64,000 nt of DNA from Drosophila miranda (taxonomy: Eukaryota > Arthropoda > Insecta > Diptera > Drosophilidae): assembly GCF_003369915.1 (NCBI RefSeq), contig NC_046676.1, positions 18,396,001-18,460,000 on the forward strand. Direction: 5' to 3'. The notes beneath the pieces are model-generated. The model did not search any database, was not told the DNA's origin, and saw nothing but the letters and a program-made list of their open reading frames with translations. The first letter of the stretch is position 1, and every line of letters starts with the position of its first letter. The translations under genes and the position numbers were made by a program. This document shows, one piece after another, positions 48,201 through 61,081 of the stretch.

Positions 48201-51200
48201 ACAAATAAAAATAAAACTACAAATGGCTCGTTTATTGCACTATAAATTCTCAATAAATTCCATTTCTGAAAACTTTACGCAGTTGAAGACAGAAAAAAAA
48301 AATCTGTCCAATAATTCGCTGAAAAATGGCTTAAAGCGACCGCAGAAAAAGGGTCCTGTCGTTTCGTGTAACCTTCTTAACTTAATCGGCTTTTGTTCGA
48401 ATTTACTTTTTATTTCACTTTCCTTTAGCTCCTCTTTTTGGGGAAACGGGGAAAAGTGGAAGAACCGTTTACCGAACTCTTTACACACATAAATGTTGTG
48501 TAAATATCTGCACTGTAGAGGGTATATGGGGCGGTGGGCGGTGGGCGGGGATTGGGTTAAATCTGCCTCGGCTTTGGCATTTTGCAGGCAATTGGAAACT
48601 TGCAATATAAATGCCTCTCTCTGTGCCTTTGATTGTGGTAACTGGGAGCTGGGAATGCCAGTGAAACTTTCTCCCTCTCCCTCTCCCTATCCCTATCGCT
48701 TTCCCTCCGGAAAGGCTGAACGGACCGGACCCCGGCCGGCTGGGCGACCATCAACGAGCCACAAGGGACTACGAGAAGTTTGTGTCTGTGGGGGCCTCGA
48801 GGCATAAGCTCTGGCAGGCAGCCTCTTCATTGATTGTGGGACACATACTATATATGTAATGCCTCCTGTCATCGGCCAAATTACTCGATTGAATATGCAA
48901 GTGCCCCTTCCTGAACAGCCCTGTGTTGTCCGATGCATCTGGCGGCCCCAAGGGACAGTGTTTGTTTGCTAATTCCCTGCCAATTACGATGGAGCATTGT
49001 TTCGTTGACGTGATTTGACCAATTGTTATTTAATTAGAGCATTAGAGCCTTAGCCGTTCTCCGCTGGAACGTACATCTCACAGGGAAAGAGAGGGGGAGA
49101 GGGAGATAGCTCTACATTTCCGCTTCTTCTTTTGGGCTGGAAACTGTTGCCTACTTTTCAGGGCTGCCTGCCGAGTCGAGTGCATCTCTTGAATGGCAAA
49201 AAGTTTCCTTTTCATCTGCAGCCATAGTCTTGATTACGTATCCTTCGGCCAGGACAGACAGCCACGGCTTAGCAGTCGCATTAAGAGCGCTTCTGCTGGC
49301 CGGGGGGGGGCCTGGGCCTGGGCATTCATCAAGTGCTGACAGTTTTGAGCAGACAGCAATTATTTTAATTGCATCAGGAGACGACAGGGGGCAGGAGGCT
49401 GTGGGCTGTGGGCTGTAGGCTGGGAGCTGCGGGCAGGATAATCATGCATGTGTGGGCGTGGCGACAGCTGTGCCTCCTTCACTAATTAGTTGCACTTTTC
49501 CAGTGCTAATTGGACATTAGACGGGCTTTAATCGAGTTGTATTGAAGGTCCATTAAAGGCCTCCCGCTAAACGCGACAGTTATGCCATAAATCATGCAAA
49601 TCAGGACCTAAGTAAACGCTGTCACTAAAATATAGTTTGATTGATGGGCCCAAGGATAATCGGTGGCTCAGAAAGGCTCTCCGTCCGAAAGGCAAATATG
49701 CACGCGGGACAGCCTCTACAAGGATACCGTTGCCTTGGCACACTAACACCAGCGACGCGGACGGAAAGTTTTATCAATAAAAACTCCTCGAAAGTCGCTT
49801 GGCTGCAACATGCAACGCTTTGCTTTGTTGTGGCAGCTGCTGCAATGCCAAGTGCTCGACGCTGTCATGTCGAATGTTCTCCACTCTTCGCATCCGCATT
49901 AAAAAATGGAATCCAATTTAATTTACACTTCTTTCCACCGATAAAAGGTGCCAGGGAATGGGAATGGGAAGGGGAATGGGAATACCTTTCCATAACTCAT
50001 TGTCTCTGTATTTGTGTGTGTGTGTGTGTGTGTGTGTGCAACAGATTTGAATAGTTTCCAATCGTCAGCGGGGCGGCATCCTTGATGAAAGCAGCAGACC
50101 TTCACAGTGTCGAAGGAAGGACAAGAATTCGATTAAAATATGCAAATGTCATTAAGTCGAAGGGGGGTTTTTGGGAATGGGAATGGGGATGTACACACCC
50201 TATAATCTATGGTGGAAAAGGAGACACTCTATATAATAATGATTTCCCATGCTCAAATGTCTAATAAATTACTCTGACCGTTATACCTGCCCCGACCAGT
50301 GGCAGGTTCGATCCGTAATTAATGGAAAGGACCTCGGGTCATATGTCACTTGGAAATCATTAATTTTGATTCGATATTTCTGATAAGTAATCAAGTTTTT
50401 CTTTCTGTCTGCAAAGAGAGACACGACTAGAGGCAGAGAACAAATATGTTCGCTCCTGCAACTGAATAAAAAAGCGATTAAAGCCATGACACACGACATG
50501 TGGCACGTTGAGACTTCCAAAGAGGGGGGGGCGAAAGGAGGTGGTTCTCGATGTCAAAACAAACAGCAGAACAAACGCCACGCACAATCGATTGAGCACA
50601 CAGAACACAGACGCAGAGCAGTAGTCGAAGGGGGGGAAAAAACGATCTGTAATGGAATGAAATGCCAATATACAAGTACGAATGTTCTTCTCAACTGAAG
50701 AGAACATCCTTGCACTGCTCTGGATAGTCCCTTCTGGCAGTCCCTCCTTCAGCCATGCCTCTGCAATGGTCGTTCGTCAAAGACCTCTAAAAGAACAGTC
50801 CCCACTGCAGGTGCAAAGTGGTTCGGGGGCGGTGGGGTGAGCGGGGAGCGGGGAGTTGTGGCCAAGCCAATCCAGCTAGAACGCTGATATGCCTGAATGG
50901 TTGCATGAATGAATACATGAATGAATGGGTACCCACCCCCCCACCACACACACACATGTGGAACATTCGATTTTTCCTCACTCGCAGGACTTTCCAATGA
51001 ATGGCACTGGCCCGTTCTGGGGTTTCTATTCAACCTTCTTCCCGCACTTTCGGTGCTTGTAATTAACGTGAATGTTTAAGGCCACAACGGTTCCAGGAAG
51101 CCAGGAAGCGTAACACGCGTTCCTAATAGCTGGCCATGGACTTGGCACCAGGACTTGCACTTGTTTGTAAACGAAATGAACTTGAGTCAAGGCTAGAACG

Positions 51201-54200
51201 GAAACATAGTCCCAAGCGGATAGAAGGTGCTGGAATCTTGTAGTTCTGAGTGAGGAATCATTGTCTTCCTTCCACTGTAAACATTTTGATTGCTGTTCGC
51301 TCAACTACCGCTCGAAATGAATCTCAACAAAAGACAAGTACAATATTTGTTCCCAACAGAAACAATAACCCAAACACTACCGCTAATTAGGCTGGGGAAT
51401 TGAGTGAGGCTGAGTGGTTGGCGGCCACAAAGTTCTCGGTTTCGGCCGCTTTAAGGTGAACTGCAATTAGTGCCAGAAGAGCCAGAAGAGCCAGAGAGGG
51501 GGGCGAGGTGCAGGCCAGCAATCACAATCATACGCTTGCCGCAAATTAGGAATGCCTGGCCCGGGGGCGTGCCCTGGGACACCGAATTAGCCACGAGGCA
51601 TGGCAAAATGACGGCCTGGTTGACGAGTGAAAGTCACAGATGGAGCACTTGAAGCGAGTTAATTGTTGCCTGCTTCGAGGGGCAATCAAAAGTCAGTGAC
51701 CGGAACGCTCCAACGCTCCATAAACACACAAATAAAACGGAGTATAAAACATACATTTCTGTGCCTTTGAAATGGTATAATTTCCAGAGTTTTAACCGCT
51801 GCCAGCGGCTGCACCCGGAGCGGACAAAGCCCCATTACGGATGTCGACAGCTCGTCGGAGAGCGCCGGAGAGTGGCGCTGAAAGCGTAATTAAGAAGAGC
51901 TTAAAGCCCAATGCAGCGGACAAGCGCATCCTCCAGAAGTGGTTGGCTATGGATCCCGTTTGATAGATCGCCCCTCACGGGAATCCCTCTCGGCTGGACG
52001 CCATTTTATTTGGAATGCCTGCCACCAGCCACCAGCGCCGAAAAGTCGACAGCAATAAATGTTTTATGGTCATGGCCTGGATTTCCATGGTTCCATGGTT
52101 CCCCCTCCCGCAGCAAACGTCTCAATTGGAGAAATACAAACAGTCGACTGTCAACAGCAACAACTACAGTCGTGTTGGGCTGTTCAATGAGGGGTGAGGG
52201 GTGAGGGAAACTGTCTGTCGAGTGTTCGATGGGAAATCGAATACGTATACGTTTGTATATTTTCGGTGAGAGGGAACTTAAAGGGTGGCGAACACACACT
52301 GAATCGAAGTGCTCTCTGGAGGAATATTTAATTGCCTTAATTCCATTTTGGAGATCATTTTGTGTTGTCTTTCGATTCCCACTAGAACTCTCCACTCCAG
52401 AGTGAAAATGAAATTTTATATGATTCTTAAACGCTGCGTTTAATTAATTTTCCAACGAGAGGCAACCAGTGATGGACAGCAAGTGAGAGGAGGGCAAGGA
52501 GCGACCATCCAGGCGTTTGATGAACATTTAATTAGCTCCAAGACTCCTCGGAGACTCCAGAAATAAACACTGGACGATGCGAGGGCTGTCCCAGGAGTTG
52601 GCATCACTTTGCATTGGTCTGTTGGCAGTCGAAAACTTTGCTTTTGACAATTAATTTCGATAAACAAATGCAAATCAAGTTAAATAAATACAGATATTTG
52701 CTGCTGACAGCTGGAGAACGGAGGGAATAACACGTGCCTTGCGGCTGGCAATGCGGGAAAGGTCGGAGATTGCCATAAATATTGAAACAGAACAGAACAG
52801 AACATATATTGTGTGAATGTTTAGTTTTGTCTCTTTAAATGCACGATTTATATGCAAATTGAAGTGACGCCAAGGTCCTTACTTCTCCGAATCTCAATCT
52901 TTGAAAGTTACACAAAAAAAGGCACAGTGTCGTAAAACTGACGACTTGTGCAAGATGGCAGCCAGAAATAATCTGACTATTAAGGTCCTTTCGGACGTTT
53001 TCATTTCGTGCGACAACAGAAAGCAGCATAAAGCCGAAGACAGAGCGCAGACAGCAGACAGCAGAGCACAGAGCACAGGGCGCAGGAAAAACGCAGGGAA
53101 AACGCTGGAAAATGTGAAAATCTCAGTTGAGTGGAGGCCCCCAAGTGCCACCCAGAGCAGAGGGGAGGGTCCCGGAAGAGGGAAGGATATGATTTTGTAA
53201 TAAAGCAAAGTAAGTCGCGGCGACGGCGACGGCGACAAGCATTCCCCGTGGGCCACATGACGTATGAGTGATATTAAATAACGTTATTTTTATTAAGGCC
53301 ACTTTCCCGATTCAATTCAGTTGACGACTCTATAGTCTATAGCCTCTATGGGCCATTTCCATCGCAGGCCACACACAATTGCACCATTGGATTCCAGCCA
53401 GAGTTCGACATAGTGGAGCGAGGCTTTTATTAATTTTTGCATTTAACGTTCATTGGTTTATCGAAATGGAAATCCTTAATCCTGTCCGCACTCTGCCTTT
53501 ATTTAATTTTAATTAGTATCCAATTTGAAAAAGACAAAAACAAATGCAAACAGCCGGCGGGGTGTTGGCCAAATGGAATTTGCATTAATATTAGAGCGGA
53601 CCGGACGGGTCATAAACAATTCAGAGAGACACATAAATTAATGGAAAGCAACAGCATTGGGCAGGCACGTATCCTGGCAGGTGTCCCGGCACCGTAATTG
53701 GCTCCGAAATCCATGGCTGAATACAAATACTCGAGTGCTCGAGCTCCAACCCGACTAACCGACTAACCGACTAACGACCTTGTTAATTTGCAGAGCACAC
53801 AAATGGCTTGAGCCGGGATTGGATTGAAACGAAGTGAATGTCACTTTCTGCACAGACTGCTCTGTGGGTTTCTGTCAATGGCTTAACCACAGAGTCACCG
53901 CAACCACCGACCGAGCAACCACTCAATCAGTGATGGAAGCTGGCTGTCAGCTGCGGCCAAACCACAGATGAAAAGTCGATTCAAGAATTGCAATTTGCAC
54001 ATACTTTTGCTCTGGAATTTCCTGCAATAAATTGCTAAATTCACATCGTTGCTAATTGCCGTCCAACAGTGTGGGGGAACCGATGGATGGATGTGCCCAC
54101 ACGGATGACAAACCCTTGTCGAAAGCTCACCAATTTAACACGATTTATTCATATTTTTCCACAAGAGTGGAGATAGAGAAATTTATGCCGAAAGTTGGAG

Positions 54201-55555
54201 CCTTGCAGCGTGTAGAAACAGTACCAATTCCCAAAGTTGTAATTAATTTGCAGCAGCCCCGCTCCTAGTGACGGTTCTTAGTCCTCCAGGGCCCTCCCCC
54301 CTGGGCTGCATATGCAAAACTTTTCCGGGCTTTTCTGCCTGATAAATTGAATCAAGTTGGCAGCGCGACTCGCAGGGAAACGGCAATTAATAAAATCTGC
54401 AATGGAAATGCGGTCGCCCTCGCACTTTGGTGTACAGAAAAATGTCGCAATAGTGTTTATGGCATCACTCCCATATTTTCCCCCTAAAAGTTATCTCCCT
54501 CTGTGGAGTGCTTCTGATGGGCTGCTCTCGTGCAGCTTGACCGAAAGTTTCCAGTTGCCAGAGCGAGATGTGAGCCTGCCATTTGAGAGTGCAGTTGAGC
54601 TCTTAAGCTGCCAGCTGCCGACTGTCGACTGTCGACTGCCGACTGCCAAGTGTAGTTAAAGCCAAACGAAAAGTGTCAGAAGCAGACGCAGGACGCAGGA
54701 CGCGTACCCGTAAACTGAAACAGGAGACGAGCTCCAGCCCAACCCAGAGATGGGGACAAAGCTTTTAGCCAGAAAATTGATTGCTAGGTATTAGTACGTA
54801 CAGAAGTTGTGAGCTCTAATTGGAAATGAATTGCTTTTTGGGCAAGGAGCTGCCCGAGACTTCTCCTCTGTGTGCAGTTTTCCCATTAGGTAGTTTCCGC
54901 TCATTCACGTAACTTACGCAGTATATTCCCTGCCCTGCCTGTTGATTTCTGTGAGATTTTCAGCGGAAAGACGTCCGGGTATTCGAGGCGCTTAGGTGCG
55001 AAGAGTTGCCAAAGAAAAGTCATCTTTTGGCGCTTTCCGCATGTGCCCCGGGGGGGTTTTCTTTGAGGTGCTGCTAAGCCTCCATCACACCACCAACTGC
55101 TCATCGTTTTCCCGGACTTTAATCAAAGAGAAACCACGGAATTGTTCATCAAATAGTTGGCAAAATCTTGAAAAGTACTTCAATCCAGGGAAAGTATTTT
55201 TTCTCCACCTTTGAATCAGTTGCTAAGAACAGGCTTAAGTGCCTTTCGGCATTGGCCATATTAAATATTTGAGGCCCCCAACTTTTAATGGCTGGCATTC
55301 GATTAGTCAGTCGTCTGGTGGTCTGAACCGACAGAACTCTCCACTCCACCAGCATTTTCCGTCCCCACGATTGGGTCAAGAACCTCGGCCTGGGGCCTGA
55401 AGCAACAGAGCACAAATTACAGGCCTGGCCTGAAACCGCAAAAGGTAAAAGCCAAGAAGGCCAAGAAAGCCAGTTAACACCCACTCCCACGCCCCCACAC
55501 ACACACACACATACACACACAGTCACAAAAACGGAGAAAGTGAAGGTGCGATGCG
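45246..55555. other. Gene-poor region, part 2
   Basis: No convincing gene on either strand over about 10 kb. Local simple repeats: GTGCCAGG units (about 45998-46027), ACTCGT units (about 46238-46256), GGGAATGG units (about 49955-49982), a GT run (50013-50038), CTGTCGACTGCCGA-type units (about 54607-54650). Scattered GAGA and CA-rich DNA would fit regulatory sequence of a flanking neuronal gene, but this is inference. Confidence 0.6.
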
Positions 55556-55822
55556 TCATTTCCGTTGTTTTTGGGACTCCTCGTGTTTGATGGGGATTTC
55601 GTGTGAGGCAAAGCTCGGAACAGTTCGCGGAACAATAGAGTGGTCCTTGCGCTGGGGGTGAATTATGTTCACATGTGGCAAACCATCCAGTGACTTATCA
55701 CTCCGCTTTACCACGACAGAGCCAGAGCTCCAGTAACCATCGATTTTATACCCCCCGAAACCGCCGTAATGGCATTCCATGGGACAACAGCAGACATGAA
55801 AACAATACCAAATATTGTTCAT
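55556..55822 (-). CDS. Candidate small orphan gene (88 residues)
   Basis: The frame from ATG 55822 encodes a Cys-rich start (CFHVCCCPMECHYGGFGG) followed by a polar, basic C-terminus ending ESQKQRK. A second ATG (MECHYGG) could be the true start. It stands out from neighbouring chance frames by balanced composition and lack of simple repeats. No family is recognised and no promoter or splice partner is certain. It could still be a chance frame. Confidence 0.25.
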   Translation of the reverse strand: MNNIWYCFHVCCCPMECHYGGFGGYKIDGYWSSGSVVVKRSDKSLDGLPHVNIIHPQRKDHSIVPRTVPSFASHEIPIKHEESQKQRK

Positions 55823-56284
55823 ATATGTATTTCTAGTTCTCTCTGTCTGTCTCTCGGCCCGTGTCCTGTGTATCCCCTTCTGAGGGCTTGTTGTGACAGT
55901 TGCCCCTGGTTACACAGGACACAAACAACCGTGTGCGGCGAGGGGTCACGTTTTGTTTTCGGGAGTAGTCCCGGCCAAAGGCTTTCTTAATCCTTTGTGT
56001 ATATTTAGCGACCGCTTAAAGCAGTTGATTGCCACACATACATACAAACGTACATACCCGTGCATCTTCATGTTGATTTACGAGTATACCATCGCATTCC
56101 AAGTGCAAATTGGCTCCACTCTGTGCGTTTTCCACTCTTTATTGCACCTATAAATTTGGGGGTTTACTTTAGCTCTATCATGCATAAAATATGCTTAATA
56201 TTAAGGCGTGTGAATTATTAGAAGTGTGAAAGCAGTTTTGAAACAAGATCTGTATTCGTACACAGCCCGGTAATAGAGTTTTGT
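55823..56284. other. Spacer before the DINE-1-like element
   Basis: Nothing supported apart from short ACATAC repeats around 56035-56058. Confidence 0.5.
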
Positions 56285-57705
56285 TATACCCGATACTCAA
56301 AATGAGTATAGGGGTATACTAGATTTGTGGTGAGAATGGATGTGTGTAACGTCCTGAAGGAATCGTTTCCGACCACATAAAGTATATATATTCTTGGTCA
56401 AAGAGTATAAGAGCTAGAGCAACGACATTTTATATCCGAACTTCTGTGATTATTATTATTATAATTATTATTATAATTGTTATTCTTGATTTTTATTGAA
56501 TAACTATTATTATAATTGTTATTCTTGATTTTTATCGTATAACTATTATTATAATTGTTATTCTTGATTTTTATTGAATAACTATTATTATAATTGTTAT
56601 TCTTGATTTTTATTGAATAACTATTATTATAATTGTTATTCTTGATTTTTATCGTATAACTATTATTATAATTGTTATTCTTGATTTTTATTGAATAACT
56701 ATTATTATAATTGTTATTCTTGATTTTTATTGAATAACTATTTTTATAATTTTTATTCTTGATTTTTATCGTATAACTATTATTATAATTGTTATTCTTG
56801 ATTTTTATTGAATAACTATTATTATAATTGTTATTCTTGATTTTTATTGAATAACTATTATTATAATTGTTATTCTTGATTTTTATTGAATAACTATTAT
56901 TATAATTGTTATTCTTGATTTTTATTGAATAACTATTATTATAATTGTTATTCTTGATTTTTATTGAATAACTATTATTATAATTGTTATTCTTGATTTT
57001 TATTGAATAATTATTATTATAATTGTTATTCTTGATTTTTATCGTATAACTATTATTATAATTGTTATTCTTGATTTTTATCGTATAACTATTATTATAA
57101 TTGTTATTCTTGATTTTTATTGAATAACTATTATTATAATTGTTATTCTTGATTTTTATTGAATAACTATTATTATAATTTTTATTCTTGATTTTTATTG
57201 AATAACTATTATTATAATTGTTATTCTTGATTTTTATTGAATAACTATTATTATAATTGTTATTCTTGATTTTTATTGAATAACTATTATTATAATTGTT
57301 ATTCTTGATTTTATTGAATAATTATTATTATAATTGTTATTCCTGATTTTTATTGAATAATTATTATTTTAGCTTCTTATTGTATGTATAAGTATATCTC
57401 CAGACTGCATAATCTGAACCAGATCGTATAATTATTATAGCCTGAATCAAGAATACAATTTCCTTCTCTCTCGCTCTGTTTATTTCAAAATTTCACCACA
57501 CCCCTCTCCTCCCCCGCAAAGGACGAAAATCGTTACATCCCCAGATCTCAGAGACTAATAAGGCAAGATTAACCAAATTTGGTATCCACACTCCTGTTAG
57601 ATCGCACTATAAAATGTATATTTTAAAATCAGCCATACTGACTAAGTATCGGATATAAATGTGGAGTTGCGGTCTCCGCAGCAACTCACAACGCTCCCCC
57701 TCGTT
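56285..57705 (+). mobile_element. DINE-1/INE-1-like Helentron (nonautonomous) with internal tandem array
   Basis: The left part (TATACCCGATACTC ... GAGTATAGGGGTATA) is the subterminal inverted repeat at the start of DINE-1 elements, followed by the familiar AACGTCCTGAAGGAATCGTT, then TCCGACCACATAAAGTATAT and ATATTCTTG blocks. A central AT-rich minisatellite (56461-57370) separates the left block from a right block (about 57371-57705). The right block ends with a hairpin of the Helentron kind, GAGTTGC ... GCAACTC at about 57664-57687. No transposase or helicase frame is present. Boundaries are approximate. DINE-1 elements carry variable internal tandem repeats in several Drosophila (established knowledge). 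Confidence 0.75.
56461..57370 (+). repeat. 39-bp AT-rich minisatellite, 23 units
   Basis: Unit: TAACTATTATTATAATTGTT plus ATTCTTGATTTTTATTGAA. Unit ends occur every 39 bp from 56500 to 57357, with one 38-bp unit near the end. Units are of two types, ending ATTGAA (A) or ATCGTA (B). Order: A B A A B A A B A A A A A A B B A A A A A A A. Confidence 0.95.
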
Positions 57706-60700
57706 TTTAAATCTGCTTTAGCTTCCCCATCAAGTTTTCCTTTCGATCATTCCCTTTCTCTGTTTTTTCATATCTTAATATCCAAAAAGAAGAATCGAAC
57801 ATTTGCTCCGCGTAATTTCATTTGGAGCTGAAATTGCTTGTAATTGTTGTACGAGTATGTCTTCGTGATGTCATTGCATTAAGCAGCCGTGAACAGCTGC
57901 TACATGTTTTATAAGCAATCTCAGCCCCCAAGTGGAAAATCGAACCAACCAAACACTTGGCAACGATTCGATTTATGTCTGTGTGTGGGGGGGGGGCGTG
58001 CTTGCTGGTGTTCTAGGCGCTTCTTTGCGGAGCTCTTGCCTCTCCAACGCCTTGCCACCCAACATAATTAGGGCCAATGACAGTCGTCGTATTGAGCTGC
58101 AGCAAATGCAGCAATACCCAGAAAGGACGGCACTCAGGTGGCCTGGCGGTGGAGCGAGCCGCTCAAAGGCTTTAGAGGTTTCGGTGAGTTTCGATTTATT
58201 TGGACGCCGTTGCCCAGGCAACAGACGGGCCTGGTGGCCAGGCAGCACACGTCACAACAAAACACCTCGACAATGGCCATTGAAACACTCGGGGGCTTGA
58301 ATGGCCAGAGTTGTGGACGAAAAGTGGACAATGCCTGTGATGTGATGAGTGGACGGTCTTTGGGCTGCCAAAATGTATCAATGAAAATTCCAACTTTCAC
58401 AGCCAATTGATGATTCACTCTGAAGAGCGAGGATGTTGAGGAAAGGGTTGTTTGAAGAGGATTTTTAGTTGGTCCATCGTTCTATCGAACACGGTATTTA
58501 CATCGTAATAGAAATGCGCCCTATACTCTTCGAGTACCGCTTCACACAGGGTACATATATACATCTATACTAGATACATATGTACATTTTATCGGATTAT
58601 GTATCGGATTAAGCTCGACCTAATCAGGAAGTCAAATCGACGGAGGCGCTTCTTTCAGCAGTTGATAAGCTTTTGATTGAGTACGTATCAACATGTACAT
58701 GTGTACATACATATAAGAACGTTTTTGGAAATAGCTCTTTCAATGCGTATTCTCTATACCCGCCTAGAACATAGAACTTATCCCAAATCCTGCCTGATCG
58801 GGAGCAAAGCCAGGGTACTCCTGTGCAATTCTGAGCTGGCCGGCGTGGGCTGTATGGTTATTCAGAGGCGTCAGGATGGTCTGACCAGCTTTTACCGCTT
58901 TTTACTGGAGCGACTACAAAGTGGGATTCGGGTAGCTGAGTGGGGATTTCATCATCGGATCTGGACCGGTTGCACGCTCTAACATCGAGCTGTAGAGGCT
59001 TCAAGGGCGATAAATTTACAAAATAATATGAAATAAATCGGAGCGGCTTGGCGGCTATACCGAAACGGCTGGCGATTCCCTCACCTACCACAAGGGAAAA
59101 AGTTTTCCACTTTCGATCGGGATAATAATAAACATCTGGCTGGTTGGTGGTTCAATTCTTGCATGCAGAGGCAAGTAGAAGAGTGTATCCAAATAGATCT
59201 AAGAAGTATCTATGTATGAACCATATACTTCGTACTTGGACTTTGTACAGAAGGGGATATAACGGCAGCCTTTTCACTTGTAATTATTACTTGCTAAATA
59301 TAGGAAAATTCCATGATTCTGGGCACACCAACCTGTTGTTCCATTTTCTGATTGCGACTGCTAATTGCGGACATCTTGCAGCTTTGCTTTTTCTGGATCT
59401 ACAGTAACACTCTTCCTTCCTTTCTCCACTTTTGTGTTGGTTATCACTTAGCGACGCGATATATATCGCGATATGTGTATGTATTTCTGGGTGAACGAAT
59501 GTAGCAAAACAAAAACCGAAGCGGGGGTCGACGGCAAAGGGGATTGCATCTGGCAGAGTGCCGCCAGAGCATGCAAAAACGTGAAAAAAATCAGGCGCTC
59601 ACCCAGACCCGCACACCTGGTTCGCCTTGTAGCTGTAGTTTCAGTTGTAGTTGTAGTGTGGTTCTCCCGACGGCGGCACACGCGACAAAAAAAAACACAA
59701 CCCCAAAGCGTGCAGACCAGCTGTTCTTGCACTTCTCTCTCTCTCGCTCTTGTCACGATCAATTTATGTTCTTCTCTTCGTGTTGCTTCCGCTTTCGTTT
59801 GCTTTCGATTTCTAATACACCTTTGATGCTAATGCTCAATTTTGCTATCGCACCTTCGCGTTCTGTGCACTTTTCGCGTGTTGCCAATTTTCCGTGTGAG
59901 AGTGTGATGTGTGTCGTCTGCATTGAAACGTACAATTTTGGCGCCTCTTTTGGTAGTGCCCGGGCGAAGAAGTATACCGTGCCGTTGTTGATTTCGGAAT
60001 GACGACGATTTCAACAGCCAAAACGCTAACAAATGGAAACGAAAGTATGCCCGAACGATGCCAAACGACGAGCGCTGTCGCTGTGGTTTCTGTTGTCCTG
60101 TCGTTTGCGAGAGCGGGAGCGAGGACGAAACGAAACGGCTCTCTGCTCAACGTTTCCTGTGCTGCTTTCTCACCCTCATCGTTCTGTGTTGTTGGATTCG
60201 CCAAGGCAAAATATCTAGAAGGTAAGCCAGCTTGTGGAGAGCGCTCAATCATGAATGTTTTAGTACACAATAATTTATATAATTATTTTTGTTAGAATAT
60301 GTTTTTTTAGTTAATGTGTGTGTGTCTGTGATGTCGGAGCAAAAAGAAAACTAGAATGGGAGACTGCTATACCTCATATTTTATATACCTTGACATTCTC
60401 TTCATGTCTGGTTCTCTTCGCTCTCTGTCTGGCACCTTTGCTATCCTTCCCTCCTCTCCTCTCCTTCCTTTTACAACCATGCCGTGCCCGACAGATGTGC
60501 AGCTGGCGAGCGAGTGCAGGAGGCTCTTCTTGCACTTGGATTTATGCTGTCTCTGTCTGCTCGCAGACTTTGCATTTGGATTATCAGACACACAAACACA
60601 TGTAAGTCGACATGCAGGAGGAGGGAGAAGGCAAGATCAGCCATCTCTCCAACAGTTGCGACGACTTCTAATCGCAGTTGGCATTTAAGCTGCTTTTACA

Positions 60701-61081
60701 CGATAGGTTTTCCACGGCAGCAAGCTGTATACAAAAATGAACCAAATGAAAGTGGGAATGTTTTTTGCAACCCCAAAACCCGAATCGAATGGATTTAGGA
60801 GGGGGCTCAACTTTTGCTGATGCGAATATTGCAAATATGAAATATTTGTCTATGATCTTTAATCTTTAACTTTAAGCTTAGCCTAGAATGATGGGAGGTA
60901 CAATTAAATAACAAATTCATTAAAATGTGTATGTAATGTGATGTATAACTGCTCTCACAGAACAGCATACGTGTTATTTCGACTCAAATTTTCCTTGTCA
61001 TTTATGAGGTTTTCTAGTATTAGAAAACGTGGGATCACGGTTCCAGCGACTCTCACGATCTCAGAGCTTTTAGAAATAGTT
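57706..61081. other. Intergenic region 3' of the K2P channel gene
   Basis: No supported gene. A 16-nt perfect palindrome CGCGATATATATCGCG is at 59455-59470. The interval 59.5-60.7 kb is rich in CT/GA and CA simple sequence. The stretch near 60900-61081 should include K2P 3' UTR. Confidence 0.5.

Noticed and set aside
50281..50330. GGCAGGTTCGATCCG resembles a tRNA B box
   Set aside because: No A box or acceptor stem at the required distance, and no cloverleaf could be formed.
56461..57370. CRISPR-like array of regular repeats
   Set aside because: Units are contiguous without unique spacers and lie in a eukaryotic transposon-like element.
58677..58982. 101-codon plus-strand frame in the desert
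   Set aside because: No recognisable domain, no promoter or splice partner and an overlapping minus frame of similar length; support too weak for a gene call.
59999..60295. 98-codon plus-strand frame, possibly a secreted protein
   Set aside because: The hydrophobic stretch comes from simple CT-rich sequence and there is no consistent downstream exon.
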